Shown: positions 12,690 through 24,795, numbered from the stretch's first letter. The stretch is DNA of 64,000 nt from Craterostigma plantagineum (GCA_027422505.1 JAPQWV010000018.1:19114001-19178000); one strand, 5' to 3'. The notes: generated from the sequence alone by a model not told the origin. Numbers and translations are program-made.

Positions 12690-14678
12690 ATGTCTACGCT
12701 GCAAAGCCCTGTTATTTCTCCCATGATCTGCTGTGCAAAGAAGAATGGGCTTCTTCACAATTTAGCTGCTAATCCACCATTAGTGAAACCTAATTACTTT
12801 ACAAGCAAATTCTTGGGCCAAAAGAGGCTTAACAGCATTAGCAATAGGACTTTCGTGGGCTTCGAACGATTTTCGAGGCGATTCAGTAGAACGATTTGCT
12901 GTAGTCTTAGTTCTTCCTCGGACGGTAATGGCAGCACTGCTGAGAATTCTAACAACGTCAGCGAATCTGATTACGTTATTTCGTCTGTCGTCGAAGCTGG
13001 TAAAAATATTCGCCCTTTTCTTAATCTGTTGACGTCGAATTTCGCATACCAAACGCACCCTTAATGTTTGAAGGATCAGTGGATGCGACATTTGAATAAT
13101 TTTTTTTGAACGTGTTATAATAGTTGAGGTGAGAAATGGGGTCGATGGATTTTCGATTAAAATGAGAGATGGTCGACATTTGAGATGCGTACACAATAAT
13201 CCCATTGGGCTTAATTTCTCCGATTATTCATCTCACCCGGCGATTGTACTTAGGATGGAAGATGGGACGGGCCTTCTTCTGCCGATAATCGTTTGTGCGT
13301 ATTTTTCTTCTATTATTTTTTTGTTATCGCGCGCTTTATTTTTTTTAATCAATAGCGCTTAACTTGGATTTTTTTACGACAGTGGAGGCGCCGAGCGTGC
13401 TGCTCATGGCTGCAATTTCCGACGTACACATTGTAAGGCGAAAACTCTTACGCTTGCGAATGTCATAATAATGTTTGTAATAAAAATTTTTTTGGTTGAA
13501 ATTGCGTTTTGCGTGTTTTTCAGGCGAGACCTCCCATGTACCAAGTGGTGAAAGATATGGTCGATAAGATGGGATATATGGTACGTTTCGCCCGTATATT
13601 CTCTATATATGAGTGTGGAATGTGATTTGAGCGAAAAAGTTTAATCTTGAAGAGAATTGTATCATATTTTTAATTTTATTTCCAATACACTCAATCATGT
13701 CTAGGCTGATTCCTTTCTTATCCAACCATAACATGTAATTTTGAATTAATATCCATGGACATGACCTTTAGGTCCGATGTCTGATACCATGTTAAATGAC
13801 CACTTCACCTAAATGTTTAATGTTGAAGGGAGTGCATCATTTTTTAAATTTATATTATTTCCAACAGCATGTCTATGCAATTTTTTTTAACGTAAATCAT
13901 TAGAGTTTTTCTGTTTGCAGGTAAAACTCGTACGCATCACCAAGAGAGTGAACGAGGCGTATTTCGCGGAGTTGCATCTCGCCAAGGTGAAAAAGATACA
14001 CTAAAACGCTCGAATTTAAATTTAGCTTAAAACACTGCGCTTTCTTCTAACAATTTTTTTTTCAAAAAAATTATTTGTTGCTAAAGTCGGATAATGAAGC
14101 TGATTGCGCCGTCTTCGACTGCCGTCCCTCGGACGCGATCAACATCGCCGTGAGGTGCAAGGTAATAATTAATATAACATTAGTACGCAAATTTAATTTT
14201 AACTCATCGGCTAGAGTAGATCGATAATTTCGCCTAATTCTTTTTTTGAAAAAAATTTAATTAAATTTTCAGGTTCCTATACAAGTCAACAAATTCTTGG
14301 CGCACAGCGATGGGATGAGAATCGTAGATCCATCGAAGGGTTTCCTCCCTTCGGACAGCTCGGTTTTTAACGACATGGACAGGTCGTTCATCGCGATAAA
14401 ACGAAAGTAATTTCACTCGTTGAAAAAATAAAAAGTTTATAGGATTTTTGCTAATTCGATAGGCCGACTGGTCAGCCTTGCGTTGACACGAAGGAGTTTG
14501 TCTTAGTTAAAAACATGCTAATCGCCGCCGTCGAAGAACGCTACGCTGACGCGGGTTTGTAATTACTTACTACTTCCTATGATTCTTAATCTGTGTTTAA
14601 GATTGTTTCTTTTTTTTTCTTACAGCTTTGTGGAGAGACAAGCTCATGCAGCTTAGGTCGAAGAAGAACTGGGCTTAG
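12690..14678 (+). CDS. BBD: Bifunctional nuclease (BBD family, DUF151 plus UVR motif)
   Basis: Member of the plant bifunctional nuclease family, described as acting on RNA and single-stranded DNA and linked to basal defence. Nine exons: 12690-12999, 13124-13294, 13383-13432, 13524-13580, 13921-13986, 14087-14161, 14273-14382, 14463-14554 and 14626-14678. All phases close, giving 327 aa. Residues 1 to about 75 are Ser/Arg-rich and may be a transit sequence. The nuclease (DUF151) domain spans about 104-260 with MEDGTGLLLPIIVLEAPS, MYQVVKDMVDKMGY and the hallmark RPSDAINIAVRCK (231-243). The C-terminus ERYADAALWRDKL is a UVR-like helical hairpin. The exon 2 donor is placed at GTGCGT (13295), because only this keeps the conserved Ile-Val-Leu-Glu junction in frame. 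The ATG at 12690 follows a probable leader intron. Strong call. Confidence 0.93.
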
Positions 14679-15132
14679 AATGTTTTTTTTATATATAATA
14701 ACGTCTTAAGGTAACATTTTATTTATTTATTTACTTGTTTTCAGTTTTGGACATCGTACATTTTATTCTACTTATTTTTATTATTTTTTTTCAGATAGTT
14801 CGGGGGAAGTGTTCATGTACATTGTGAAGTATATATATCAACTGCTTTTGGTCCCTTTTCTCGGATATATTTTCAATATTAATATATATATATATATATA
14901 TATGTATATTTATTTTAATGAATATGTGGTGTTAATGTGTTATCATGTAGTAGAAGCTTTAATTTTAATCCTTAAACTTATGGGCTGAAACTGTTTCTAA
15001 ACGATGTTGCATGGTTTTGTAATATACTGCATCATAACTATATCACTTGTAAGATTCATATCAAGATACTTTATTACAACCATCACGCAAAGAAAGGAGC
15101 CAAGCCAAAATGCTCTCTTCTCCAACATTTTC
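14679..15132. other. Convergent 3' flanks with TA microsatellite
   Basis: The nuclease gene (+) and the ligase gene (-) converge here. A (TA)n run lies at about 14880-14903. No ORF of interest is seen; both 3' untranslated regions are presumably inside. Confidence 0.5.
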
Positions 15133-17211
15133 TTACAAAGAAGACTGCAAATAAACACCATTATTACCATCATGATCATCATCATCTTTCCCAGGTTTAA
15201 TAGTCCCTTTCTTCCCTTCTCCCCAAAAAAATACCCTCATTACAACGTCCATTAACCCTCTTTCGAGTCGATCCTTAGCGGCCCATCGCTGAACTTTCCC
15301 CGAAGTAGTCTTAGGCACATTCCCGCCCTTCACAAGAACGACCAATATTCCCGCCCCTACTTTAACTTCCCTAATTACGCCTTTTTTAATATCTTCGCAT
15401 ATCCTATGCAAGTCCTCGTGTGCTAATTCGCCTTTTTGCAGCTCAGCCACGATGCTGATCGTCCCCTCAAAATCTGCTACGAAAGACGCAATGCAGCCCG
15501 GCCGAAGCGCCTTCTTATTATTACAGCAATCGTAAGCCGCCGTTTCTATGTAATGAGGGTGAATATTGCCGCCGGTAACCCTAATTACGTCGGCGCAACG
15601 ACCCATTACGTATAAGTACCTCTCGGGCCCCACTACTATTCCTCGGTCGCCCGTTCTTACAAAACATCCCACGTTATAATTCTTCAACCTAGCGTAGAAA
15701 ACCGCGTTCGTCAACGAAGGGTGCGACAAGTATCCCTTCGCGTTGCTCGGAGAAGAAACCCATATCTCCCCTTCGATGCCGTCCTCGACGGGCTCTCGGG
15801 AATGTTCATCCACCACGAGAATTTCAATATCTTCTTCTTGATGATAAGTTTCATCGATCGAATTAGTATTACAATGTGGTAACAATTTTGCGCTGGGCAA
15901 GAGGCCTTTGTACGTAGGGTAGTGTAATAAACCGCCATTCGAACCGCTCCTCCAAGACGTCGAGACGAAGGTGCAATTCTCCGCCAAGCCGTATGAGGGC
16001 GATATGCACGACGGGTCGAGCCCGAATGGCTCAAAAGCCCGCACGAAGCCCTCGATCGAGGCCCAACAGATGGGCTCGTTGATCACTATGAGGTTTTTTA
16101 GGGTTTTTAGGCTCATGTTAGAGCTTCCCTTTTCGCCCCTTTTGAGCACGAGGGGTAGGGCGAAGGAAGGGACGGGCGTGCAAGTCGCCTTGTAGTTGGA
16201 GATGAGCTCGAGCCATAGTCCGGGCCGGGCCACAAATGAGCCTGGCGAGGCGAGCACGCAGGTCGAGCCCGAGGCCACTGTCAGTAGGAGGAACATGAGC
16301 CCGCAGTCGTGGTACTGGGGTAGCCACGAGACGATGGTGCTGTTGGGGTGCAGGTCGTAGGCCCGTCGGGCTGCCCGCACGTTGTGAGCCGCCGAGCCCG
16401 CGGTCACCAGCACGGGCTTGGGCACGCCCGTGGCCCCCGAGGTGTACTGTATTAGGTACACATCGTCGGCCCTGCATCCAAAGTAGTGCTGCTGATGAGG
16501 TTGATTTTTTGATTTTGCCCCTCTTAGTTCGTCGGCCTGCTGCTGCTGATGATTTTCCAATCTTGCCCCTCTCACTTCGTCGTTCTGCTGATGTTGTTGA
16601 TGCTGGTGATGACGATGATTTTCCGATTTTGTCCCTTTCGGTTCGCCGGTCTGCTGCTGTTGTTGCTGGTGATTTTCCCAATTTGCCTCTCTCAGGTCGT
16701 CGACGGGGATCCATTCGATGGCTTGCAATAGTTTGGCGAGCGGGCCGTCGGAGGGGCGGGCCGAGGATAGGTATTTTCGGACTTCTGCTATGTAGTGGCT
16801 AGAGGCTAGGACGGCCTTAGGGTTTGTTTGGGACAAAACCCTAATTAGGTGGGCTTGGCGAGTCGGGTCGGAGAAGGGCGGGCAGGGCGGCATGGTGGGG
16901 ACGGAGACAAGCCCAGCCCGTTGGCATGCGAAGATGGCCTCGATGAGCCCGAGCCCGGGCCCGCATAGGATCACGACTTGGTCGCCCCTTTGGAGAGAGT
17001 GTCGAAGGCGTAGGTTTGAGGAAATGGAGTCGGCCGAGGCGTTGAGCTGATGGTAGGTTAGGACCGACGGGTCGGCGGATCGGGCCGGGCCGTCTTCGAC
17101 CCATATGAAGGCGGGTTTTTGTCGGAATGAAGGGAGGTGGGCCCATATGGGGAGGTATAGATCGATTACGGTTTGGTCGGGGAAGTATATGTCGTAATTC
17201 TCATACTTCAT
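15133..17211 (-). CDS. FAAL-like AMP-forming acyl ligase (ANL superfamily), intronless
   Basis: 692-aa member of the adenylate-forming superfamily, which activates a carboxylic acid as acyl-AMP. Motifs in order: P-loop YTSGATGVPK (256-265), SWLPQYHDCGLM (295-306), YGLAE (407-411), RTGDRG (519-524), GRCADVIRVTGGN (537-549) and the terminal lysine region PKTTSGKVQR (633-642). The SWLPxYHDxGL signature and the GGNxHPxxIE stretch resemble fatty acyl-AMP ligases (FAAL/FadD-like) more than 4-coumarate or long-chain acyl-CoA ligases. Residues about 179-244 are a low-complexity Gln/His-rich insert immediately before the P-loop. There is no intron and no obvious targeting peptide. The GC content of the 5' half is well above its surroundings. 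Its substrate, and whether it makes acyl-CoA or only acyl-AMP, cannot be told from sequence. Confidence 0.85.
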   Translation of the reverse strand: MKYENYDIYFPDQTVIDLYLPIWAHLPSFRQKPAFIWVEDGPARSADPSVLTYHQLNASADSISSNLRLRHSLQRGDQVVILCGPGLGLIEAIFACQRAGLVSVPTMPPCPPFSDPTRQAHLIRVLSQTNPKAVLASSHYIAEVRKYLSSARPSDGPLAKLLQAIEWIPVDDLREANWENHQQQQQQTGEPKGTKSENHRHHQHQQHQQNDEVRGARLENHQQQQADELRGAKSKNQPHQQHYFGCRADDVYLIQYTSGATGVPKPVLVTAGSAAHNVRAARRAYDLHPNSTIVSWLPQYHDCGLMFLLLTVASGSTCVLASPGSFVARPGLWLELISNYKATCTPVPSFALPLVLKRGEKGSSNMSLKTLKNLIVINEPICWASIEGFVRAFEPFGLDPSCISPSYGLAENCTFVSTSWRSGSNGGLLHYPTYKGLLPSAKLLPHCNTNSIDETYHQEEDIEILVVDEHSREPVEDGIEGEIWVSSPSNAKGYLSHPSLTNAVFYARLKNYNVGCFVRTGDRGIVVGPERYLYVMGRCADVIRVTGGNIHPHYIETAAYDCCNNKKALRPGCIASFVADFEGTISIVAELQKGELAHEDLHRICEDIKKGVIREVKVGAGILVVLVKGGNVPKTTSGKVQRWAAKDRLERGLMDVVMRVFFWGEGKKGTIKPGKDDDDHDGNNGVYLQSSL
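16490..16690. repeat. Imperfect CAG/CAT trinucleotide tracts inside the ligase gene
   Basis: Coding low-complexity region giving Gln and His runs (on the gene strand CAG/CAA/CAT/CAC codons). It contains three to four related modules of about 45-60 bases. Each module has a Q/H-rich run followed by a charged motif like DEVRGARLENH, which suggests expansion by unequal replication. Confidence 0.75.
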
Positions 17212-17287
17212 TTTTTTTTTTATTTTTTGGTTTCAATTCTTGATTTAGTTGGTAGACGACTAAGATGTATAGGAGAATTATGTTTTT

Positions 17288-17296
17288 CTTATATAG
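17288..17296 (-). promoter_or_regulatory. Probable TATA box of the ligase gene
   Basis: CTATATAAG on the minus strand, about 77 bases before the ligase ATG at 17211. Position and match to the plant TATA consensus are good. Confidence 0.5.
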
Positions 17297-19868
17297 TAGG
17301 AAGGTGAAAGCTGAGGGTTTTAATTAGGTTTTTTGTCATGGAGGTAAATACAAGAGAGGGTCGAGGTATATTGGGAAATATTCTATGAATATTCTAGTTT
17401 TTATTTTATATAAAAATTAACTTCAGATTCATCTTTGTGTTTCATTTCGTGCGTTGTTCTCAATGTAGGTATCATAGTCCATTCTTGGCGTATATCCAGT
17501 AGTGAAATTTTGATTGGAGGTTGAAAGTATATTATGAGAATATTTTTGTTTTGGGGGTTTGCATAGACTATACAAAATATTGTTTTCCATAAAACAAACG
17601 GGACGATTGTACATGGCATCTTCGAAACTTGAATGCCAGCCCTATATTACTAGCTGAAAATTAAAATGACGCAAGATTTCCTCCGACGACTTAGATAAAC
17701 GATAAAAAATACTCTTACCTGCTCTCTATATATCGATCCGAATATATAAATTTGCCTATGATATTCTATATTTCTACATTAATCTTTGAGCTAAAGTAAA
17801 AAATATATTATCTTTATAAAAAAATAGTTCAATATTTCTTAAAAGATTATAAACTCTAACTTTTCTGCAAGTGCACATTCCATTAAAGCAAAAACCTAAT
17901 TTTGACTAGATCAAGTCTATTAATGGGACAAAACTATAAAAATGGAAACATTGGTAGGAACAAAAATAATTTTTGGAGATTCGAACTTCTCTAAGTTCCT
18001 ATTTTGATTCATGTCAGTATAATGTTCTGCTTGTTCTATTAACTTTGTGCCGGTTTATTAAAATTATATCATTCTTCTTGTTCTTATAATCATCCACCAT
18101 TTTCGTAAAAATATATGTAAGAAAAATCAACTCAATTTACTTTGGACTAGCTTGGCCGAAACCTGAAAGGTTCTCCGATCTATTTAAAATATTTATTATA
18201 TTAGACTGACTTTTTTATATGTTACGTGCAAAATATAGAAACTAATTACATCGAAGCCTTGATTAAACTTAGAATCTTTACATGCTATGATACAAATATA
18301 AATATATACTGGTAGAAAAAGGTCGCTTTCACAGTTGAATATTTTAGTTGGGAAGAACATGAAGATCCTTAATCATTGAATTATATAATAAATATACCAC
18401 AGTATGGATGTCCTTGTAGTTAATCGTATCACAAGTTTTACCAATAAATAGGCATGTTACCTTCATTTGACGAGTGTACACAAAGTTCACGTTCCAACTT
18501 CTATATCAAATTTTATAAATATATATTGTGCAATAACTTAGTATGTCTCTGGACGTAGTTACGTGTTCTTAAAAGACCAAGTTTTTGCTAAATTAAATTG
18601 GGATTTTGGGCACATATGGTTCAAAATTCATTACTTTGAAAATCAAATCCCAATATCGGACATTGTACTAATACCATATCAAATGGTACTGGAAATTAAA
18701 AAAAATCCCTAAAATCACTCCTAAAGAATTCCAAAAACTAATCTCAAAATGAGTTTCACTCTATCTCTCTTCAATCGCATCTATGTCTTCGGACGCATTA
18801 GTTAGTAAATACATTTAAAGTCATTTTACTTGTTTCAATAATGAAATCATCCTTATAAAAATATAGAAAATAAATAAAAGTATGTAAGACTAAATAGAAC
18901 GTTTTTTTTTTAAATTAAAAAATTTAAATATTTTTTTTATTTATTTAGATGTAATATAATATCAAAATGTTTTTTTTAAGCGGGCAGTATTGTAAAAAGT
19001 TTGTGTAGAAGTGAATATTTCGAACATAGTACTTTGAGTTTGAGAATAAGTTTATCGATTGGGAGAAGAATTACAGCATTTTGAGTTTGAGAATGAGTTT
19101 GTGTTTGAGAAAGACGTTATTCGACATTAGATGATCTGACACAATGTGAACGAATTGAGCAGTTCGCAACATTCTATAGCCTCAGATGTAAAATTCTCGA
19201 AGGTGAAAACCCATTTAATGGAGATCATCATAATAGAAAAAAAATTAGGTAAGCTATACACATATTATTTGGCACTAAGTGAAGGTGACAAAAGTTGTTC
19301 GAAGGAGATGCTCAAGTCGTCACAGCTGGAAAGTTCGCATGTTAACTATTGACGTACGTGGCAATATAACAATTTTTAATAGAATAAATATATCATCGAT
19401 GTAATCAATTAATTAATAGATGAAGTAATTAAATATAATTTTTATTCCTTTTAGTAGGACATTCTGGTCCCAAGGAGAAATCTAGTGCACATGCAGTTTC
19501 GTATATATGTTTTTTAGTCTTATTTTGATAATTTGTGTTCGCCTTATCTTCTCATTCTGACACGTAAGACTATGCCTTATCTGCTCAATAGTCGTCACAC
19601 TATTGCCAGACAGTGAAGTCGTTGATATCACTTGCACGCTTTATGACACTTGAATACGAGAGAGAAGAGACTTCTACGCATAATACATACAATACATATC
19701 CACACTCTTCAAACTCATTTTAAACACTTCTTCTTACCTAAAACACCACCACAACTTTGAACTTTCAACTACACAGTTCGAAGATCAACAAAACCAATCA
19801 AAGGAGCCACCTTTATCTGAACTTGGGAACGATTCTTTGTACAATTCATTCAATTTGTGTCGACGAAG
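17297..19868. other. AT-rich intergenic region and transporter leader
   Basis: I see no gene in this stretch. It is rich in T/A runs (for example 18901-18970). The last 250 bases before 19869 are richer in C and A, and are probably the promoter and leader of the sugar transporter. Short frames here look random. Confidence 0.4.
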
Positions 19869-20888
19869 ATGAGTTTCAGGGATGAAGTGGAAGATGGCAC
19901 TAGAAATAACGATCTAGCGAAGCCATTTTTGCACACTGGGAGCTGGTATAAGATGGGCTCTAGGCAGTCTAGTTTGATGGGATCGTCTCAAGCTATAAGG
20001 GACAGTTCGATCTCAGTGTTGGCTTGCGTTTTGATCGTGGCTTTGGGGCCTATACAGTTTGGTTTCACTGTATGGTGATGCTAAATTTTTTTCTCTTTGG
20101 CGTAGCTTTTGCTTATATGCTGTTTGTTGAAATGCGTCATCTGAAATTTTGTATGGATTGAGGTTTTATGGATGCTCCGTGATCTGCCTTTATGATGATG
20201 TTTTTGTGCTGCTAGTAAAAATTGTCTTGTTTCTTGATCATGTGCGTAGTGTGGTTACTCTTCACCGACACAATCTGCTATCTCAAGAGATCTGAGGTTA
20301 ACAGTTTCACAGGTTTGTGATAGTAGCTCACTCGTTTCTACATAGTTGGTAAGTGTAAGAAGCGCCTGCTAATTCTTGCGATAAATTGTACGATTCGAAC
20401 AGTTCTCGCTATTTGGTTCTTTATCGAACGTGGGAGCTATGGTTGGGGCTATAGCTAGTGGTCAGATTTCTGAGTACATTGGACGCAAAGGGGTAATTCT
20501 TTTCTTCTCAATCTTCAATGAAGTCTCTGTTGCTCTCTTATATATTGTTAAAGTTTTAATTGAATTTCTTGATAAAGTGCAGTCTTTGATGATAGCTGCT
20601 ATACCTAATATCGTCGGTTGGCTGGCGGTTTCATTCGCCAAAGTGAGAAACATCTCTTTTAAACTATCTACGGTGTTTGGGATCTGTTAGGGACAAGAAA
20701 CTTATGGTGATATTCTTTTTCGCTGTATTCTTAGTCGATTTTTTCTTGTACGTGTAGGACTACTCATTTCTTTACATGGGTAGACTCTTGGAAGGCTTTG
20801 GTGTTGGTGTCATCTCCTACACTGTAAGGACATTTCAATTTCATTTGGTTTTTTCTTTAGACAACAAAAGAGCACACACACACAACTA

Positions 20889-20940
<52 letters not shown>

Positions 20941-23026
20941 ACATTTTTGTGCTATGAACTAATCAGGTGCCAGTGTATATAGCCGAGATAGCGCCACAAA
21001 ATCTTAGAGGCAGTCTTGGGTCAGTGAACCAGGTTTGTGAGTTTATTACACTCACTTGGCAATTGGGATAGCTTTTGTTTTTTTACAATGTGACACTTAA
21101 ATTTTAAAATTATGATATTTAGCTTGCTGTGACTACTGGAATCTTGATTGCATATCTGCTAGGACTATTCGTAGGCTGGAGAGTGCTTGCTATTCTAGGT
21201 AAGTTCTTTATCGAAAATGTGATTTCATATACCAATTACAAGATAAATAAGGTTCTTTATATGTGACTACTTATTTGATTGCTTGAGCAGGGATATTACC
21301 TTGTCTGATATTGATCCCTGGTTTATTCTTCATTCCCGAATCTCCTCGATGGCTGGTGAGAACACAAATTAGAAGATTGCCATCCTGAATTCTTGCTTTT
21401 ACAATGTAAAGAGTTTATTTTTTAATGTAGGCCAAAATGGGAATGACGGAGGAATTCGAAGCTTCATTACAAGTCCTCCGTGGTTTCGAAACTGACATTA
21501 CACACGAAGTGAATGAGATCAAGGCAAGTCTCATCTCATTTGTCCAAAACAACAAGTTTCACATGATATATTTATATACTCTGTTTCTTTCTGATTTTCT
21601 CAGAGATCTGTAGCTTCTTCTAGCAGAAAACCTGCTATACGCTTTGCAGATTTAAAATTACGAAGATATTGGCTACCTCTAATGGTTTGTAATCACCCAT
21701 TCTTACTTGACGTTTCCTTTGTGTGGACTTAATCATTCATAACTTTTATTTTGTCCATAAATATATGTGTTCTGCTTCAGATTGGGATTGGATTGCTTAT
21801 ACTCCAACAGCTCTGTGGAGCCAATGGTGTCATATTCTATTCCACCACTATATTTGAATCTGCTGGTAAACTCACATGATATGTATATAATATATACATA
21901 CTCTATTGTTTCAACTATTTGAATATAGGTATGCTTCATATCACCTTATAACACCCGTTTATTCAATTTTATTTCTATAGGGATAACGTCAGGCGATGCA
22001 GCAACTGCTTGCTTTGGCGCTGTACAGGTAAATAAAAATCTTCGAAAAACACATAGAATACTAAAATGAGAATCTGAAAAATCATTCATTCTGTAATAGG
22101 TCGTCGCCACTGCAATTTCTGTATGGCTAATGGATAAAGCCGGGCGCAGAGTATTACTCATAGTAAGTCGAAAAAAAATGGAAGCCGTAACTTATATTTT
22201 AACAAACTAAACATATATAATGCTACATTTTTTTATTACAGATTTCTTCCTCCGGGATGGCAATTTGCCTCCTGATCGTTGCAGTTTCGTTTTTCCTAAA
22301 GGTAATCGCTTCGCTTTCGAACAAGTTTTTCATTATTTTCTTCTACGCAAATAATTATCTCACTATATTTTTATTTCTATAACACGGTTCTGTTTTGAAA
22401 GGGCGTCGTGGATGAGCGGTCCTCCTTATATGAAACCCTGGGAATTATATCAGTAGTTGGAGTAGTTGTAAGTGATGAAGAAGATGATAATCCTTCTTTT
22501 TGTTTTATAAGATTAGATCGTAAACTTCATATCTCTTCGTACGCAGTCTATGGTAATCTTTCTTTCACTTGGGATGGGACCCATTCCATGGCTTATAATG
22601 TCCGAGGTACCATACATACATACATACAAAGAAACCATGAAGATTATGGGATTTCTATGATGCCATCGTATTATTTTTTAATTATCAGATACTTCCAATA
22701 AAGATAAAAGGGCTGGCGGGCAGTGTTGCAGCGCTGGCGAATTGGTTCTTTTCGTGGGTCATTACAATGACTGCGCCTTCACTACTGAATTGGAGCACTG
22801 GAGGTATTTTGTTTGTAATAACAACACATAAGCATTTACGTAATAAACAAAATCATGCATGTTATATATAATAGTCGATGAATTGTATCTTCTTTGGTAC
22901 CTTCGCATCGTAGGAACTTTTACGATTTACGCTGCGCTCACCATTCTCACCGTGGCCTTCGTTGCGATATGGGTCCCAGAAACAAAAGGGAGGACCCTCG
23001 AAGAGATCCAACGATCCTTCAGATGA
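19869..23026 (+). CDS. ERD6-like sugar transporter (MFS, tonoplast type)
   Basis: Monosaccharide transporter of the ERD6-like branch. The closest characterised type is Arabidopsis ERDL6, a vacuolar-membrane glucose exporter. Eighteen exons: 19869-20069, 20250-20312, 20403-20492, 20583-20642, 20758-20823, 20967-21032, 21123-21198, 21291-21355, 21431-21523, 21604-21684, 21781-21865, 21981-22027, 22100-22162, 22242-22301, 22402-22467, 22547-22606, 22689-22803 and 22914-23026. They join to 489 aa, the family length. Motifs: EYIGRKG (112-118), [16 protein letters not shown] (223-229), DKAGRR (343-348) and [12 protein letters not shown] (474-485), with hydrophobic segments for 12 helices. The intron after residue 260 starts GCAAGT, a GC-AG intron. 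The ATG at 19869 is used; the in-frame GTG four codons earlier is not a eukaryotic start. Confidence 0.95.
20888..20938. repeat. (TA)n microsatellite in transporter intron
   Basis: About 50 bases of TA dinucleotides inside intron 5 of the sugar transporter, immediately after a short CA run. It is likely length-polymorphic. Confidence 0.9.
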
Positions 23027-23245
23027 TTATTCTTTTTGTTTCCTTGTTGTGCATTTGTGTGTTCTTGGAACTACAGGTCATCTTTTGCCGAAGGGTGTGT
23101 ATTTATTTCTGCTTGCTATCTCATTGAATTGTGGTAAAAACCTTACGCTCATGAAAACTATACGTATACATAAAACTACTGTAATTAAGATCGATCGTTT
23201 GTTTAAAGGCGCTTCAGAAATCGTTCGTTTTCTCTTGCTTTTGGC
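23027..23245. other. Transporter 3' flank
   Basis: Presumed 3' untranslated region of the sugar transporter, leading directly into the tail of the P450 pseudogene on the other strand. No other feature is seen. Confidence 0.4.
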
Positions 23246-24795
23246 ACCCTCGACTTGGGTATCAACAAAACTGGCTTTCCTTCTTGAGAGTAACCGTATA
23301 CTTCTCCTTCATATCAATGCTCCTTACATCCTCGCCGTTCGGTGGGTCCCACTCGAAATGGTACAAAGGCGCTGCGACGAGCATTTGAAGGAGTTGGAAC
23401 GCCAAGCTCGGCGCAGGGCACATCCTAATTCCCGAGCCAAAGGGTAGGTATTCATCCTAATTCCCGAGCCAAAGGGCAGGTATTCGAACTGTGTGCCCTT
23501 TTGCCCTAATGAGTTCGTCGAGCCCAGAAACCTCTCGGGCTTAAAAATCTTGGCATCTTCCCAGTAATCAGGGTCTCGACAGATGGCCCACGATTTGATG
23601 AAGACGACGGTGTCTTTGGGTATAGTGTAATTACCTAAGTTGCTTGTCTCGGTGGCACGGTGGCCCACAAGGAGAGGGGCGGGAAAGTGGAGCCTTAGGG
23701 TTTCTTTGATGCATGCCTGAAGATACGAGCAATTTGCCAGGAGATTTTCGTCGAAAACGTTTCCATTTGTTGTGAATTCGATGTCTTGCCTGACTTTGTG
23801 AAGCTTATCAGCTCGGCCATTAACTAGACGGTCGCTAAGCCCGACGAATAGGTTGCAGCGCATACGAGTTCCTGCAGTACAATTTAGGGTTTAAGGTCTA
23901 GGGTTTTTGGGGCTGAGAGGAAAGAAAAAACGAGCGAAAGGGTATTAATTATTACCATCACCGCATTGTAGATCCGGTCGTCAGAAAATGCGTTCTCGGC
24001 TGTAGCCATGTCCAAGAAATCATCTTCGCCCGCCGCCAGCTAACCTTCTTCGCCCCACAATTTCTCCCCACACGCTCTTAATCTTACGATGACAACCGTC
24101 GCCCTTCTCCTGCTTCGAAAATCGACCCCTTTAAAAAGCTGGGCAAGAAATCGACCAACCCAAAGCTCACGAGCTCCTCGATCGCCTCGCCCACCAAGCC
24201 CATCTTCTCCGTAATCGTCTCCTTTCAAGCTCACAAAAGCGCTCGAAGTCAAAACCCTAGATATGAAATTCGCCAGTCGCAAATGCCAGCTCATCAAGAT
24301 TCTTTATTTCACCTTCTCTAACATGTAAGTACTCCATGGCCTCACTAACTTCTCTCCCTTCTTACATGGGCATTCATCTCAATAGCCCTCGGTCCAAAAA
24401 TACACTTGTGACCCATCGAACGAAGGGGCTTCCAAGATTTATCCCATTTGTGCGATAGAACCATCGAAAAATTAGCTTCCCCGGGCAGGTTCTGATAGAC
24501 GTAGGGCAGTGGCCTGCCCGAAAAGGCACGGTCATGGGTTCTGCAAACTTCTTTGGCAGTTTCGGGCGTTGAAGCTATGAGTAAGAGCCGATTTCCTATG
24601 TAGATTGAGATTAGTGGGCCAAGCTTGGCTTTCGAAATGTTTTGTGAGGTTCGTTCACTAACTTTGGAAGGTTGTATACAACTTCGAAGGCGTTAGCGCC
24701 GGGCGGGAGCTGGTTAGTTTTCGGTCTGTGTAGTGAGAGCTTGAGAAATAATAAGATCATATGAGAATGAGTAAGGTGATTATTAGGTCGTCCAT
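23246..24795 (-). pseudogene. Cytochrome P450 pseudogene (CYP71 clan), left copy of a duplicated pair
   Basis: Degenerate paralogue of the P450 at 48176-49865, in the same orientation and homologous over its full length, including the upstream flank. The best preserved part (about 23480-23790) has the K-helix ETLR, the segment ETSNLGNYTIPKD and the PERF motif KPERFLGS. Breaks include an in-frame stop within the N-terminal membrane anchor, about a dozen codons after the ATG at 24795. There are also several frame changes in the N-terminal half, and a decayed intron and I-helix region around 23860-23960. A 32-bp tandem duplication (23421-23484) shifts the frame within the heme-binding loop, so the cysteine ligand region is lost. 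It cannot encode an active enzyme as it stands. Confidence 0.88.
23421..23484. repeat. 32-bp tandem duplication in the P450 heme loop
   Basis: Two adjacent 32-base units, 23421-23452 and 23453-23484, differ by one base (T/C). The right P450 copy has this segment once (around 48411). Because 32 is not a multiple of three, the duplication destroys the reading frame exactly at the heme-cysteine motif. Confidence 0.92.

Noticed and set aside
16118..16802. Frames on both strands over the ligase Gln/His insert
   Set aside because: They result from trinucleotide repeats read in other phases; the minus-strand ligase frame carries all conserved motifs.
19857..19868. Upstream GTG start for the sugar transporter
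   Set aside because: Plant nuclear genes start at ATG; the ATG at 19869 gives the conserved MSFRDE start.
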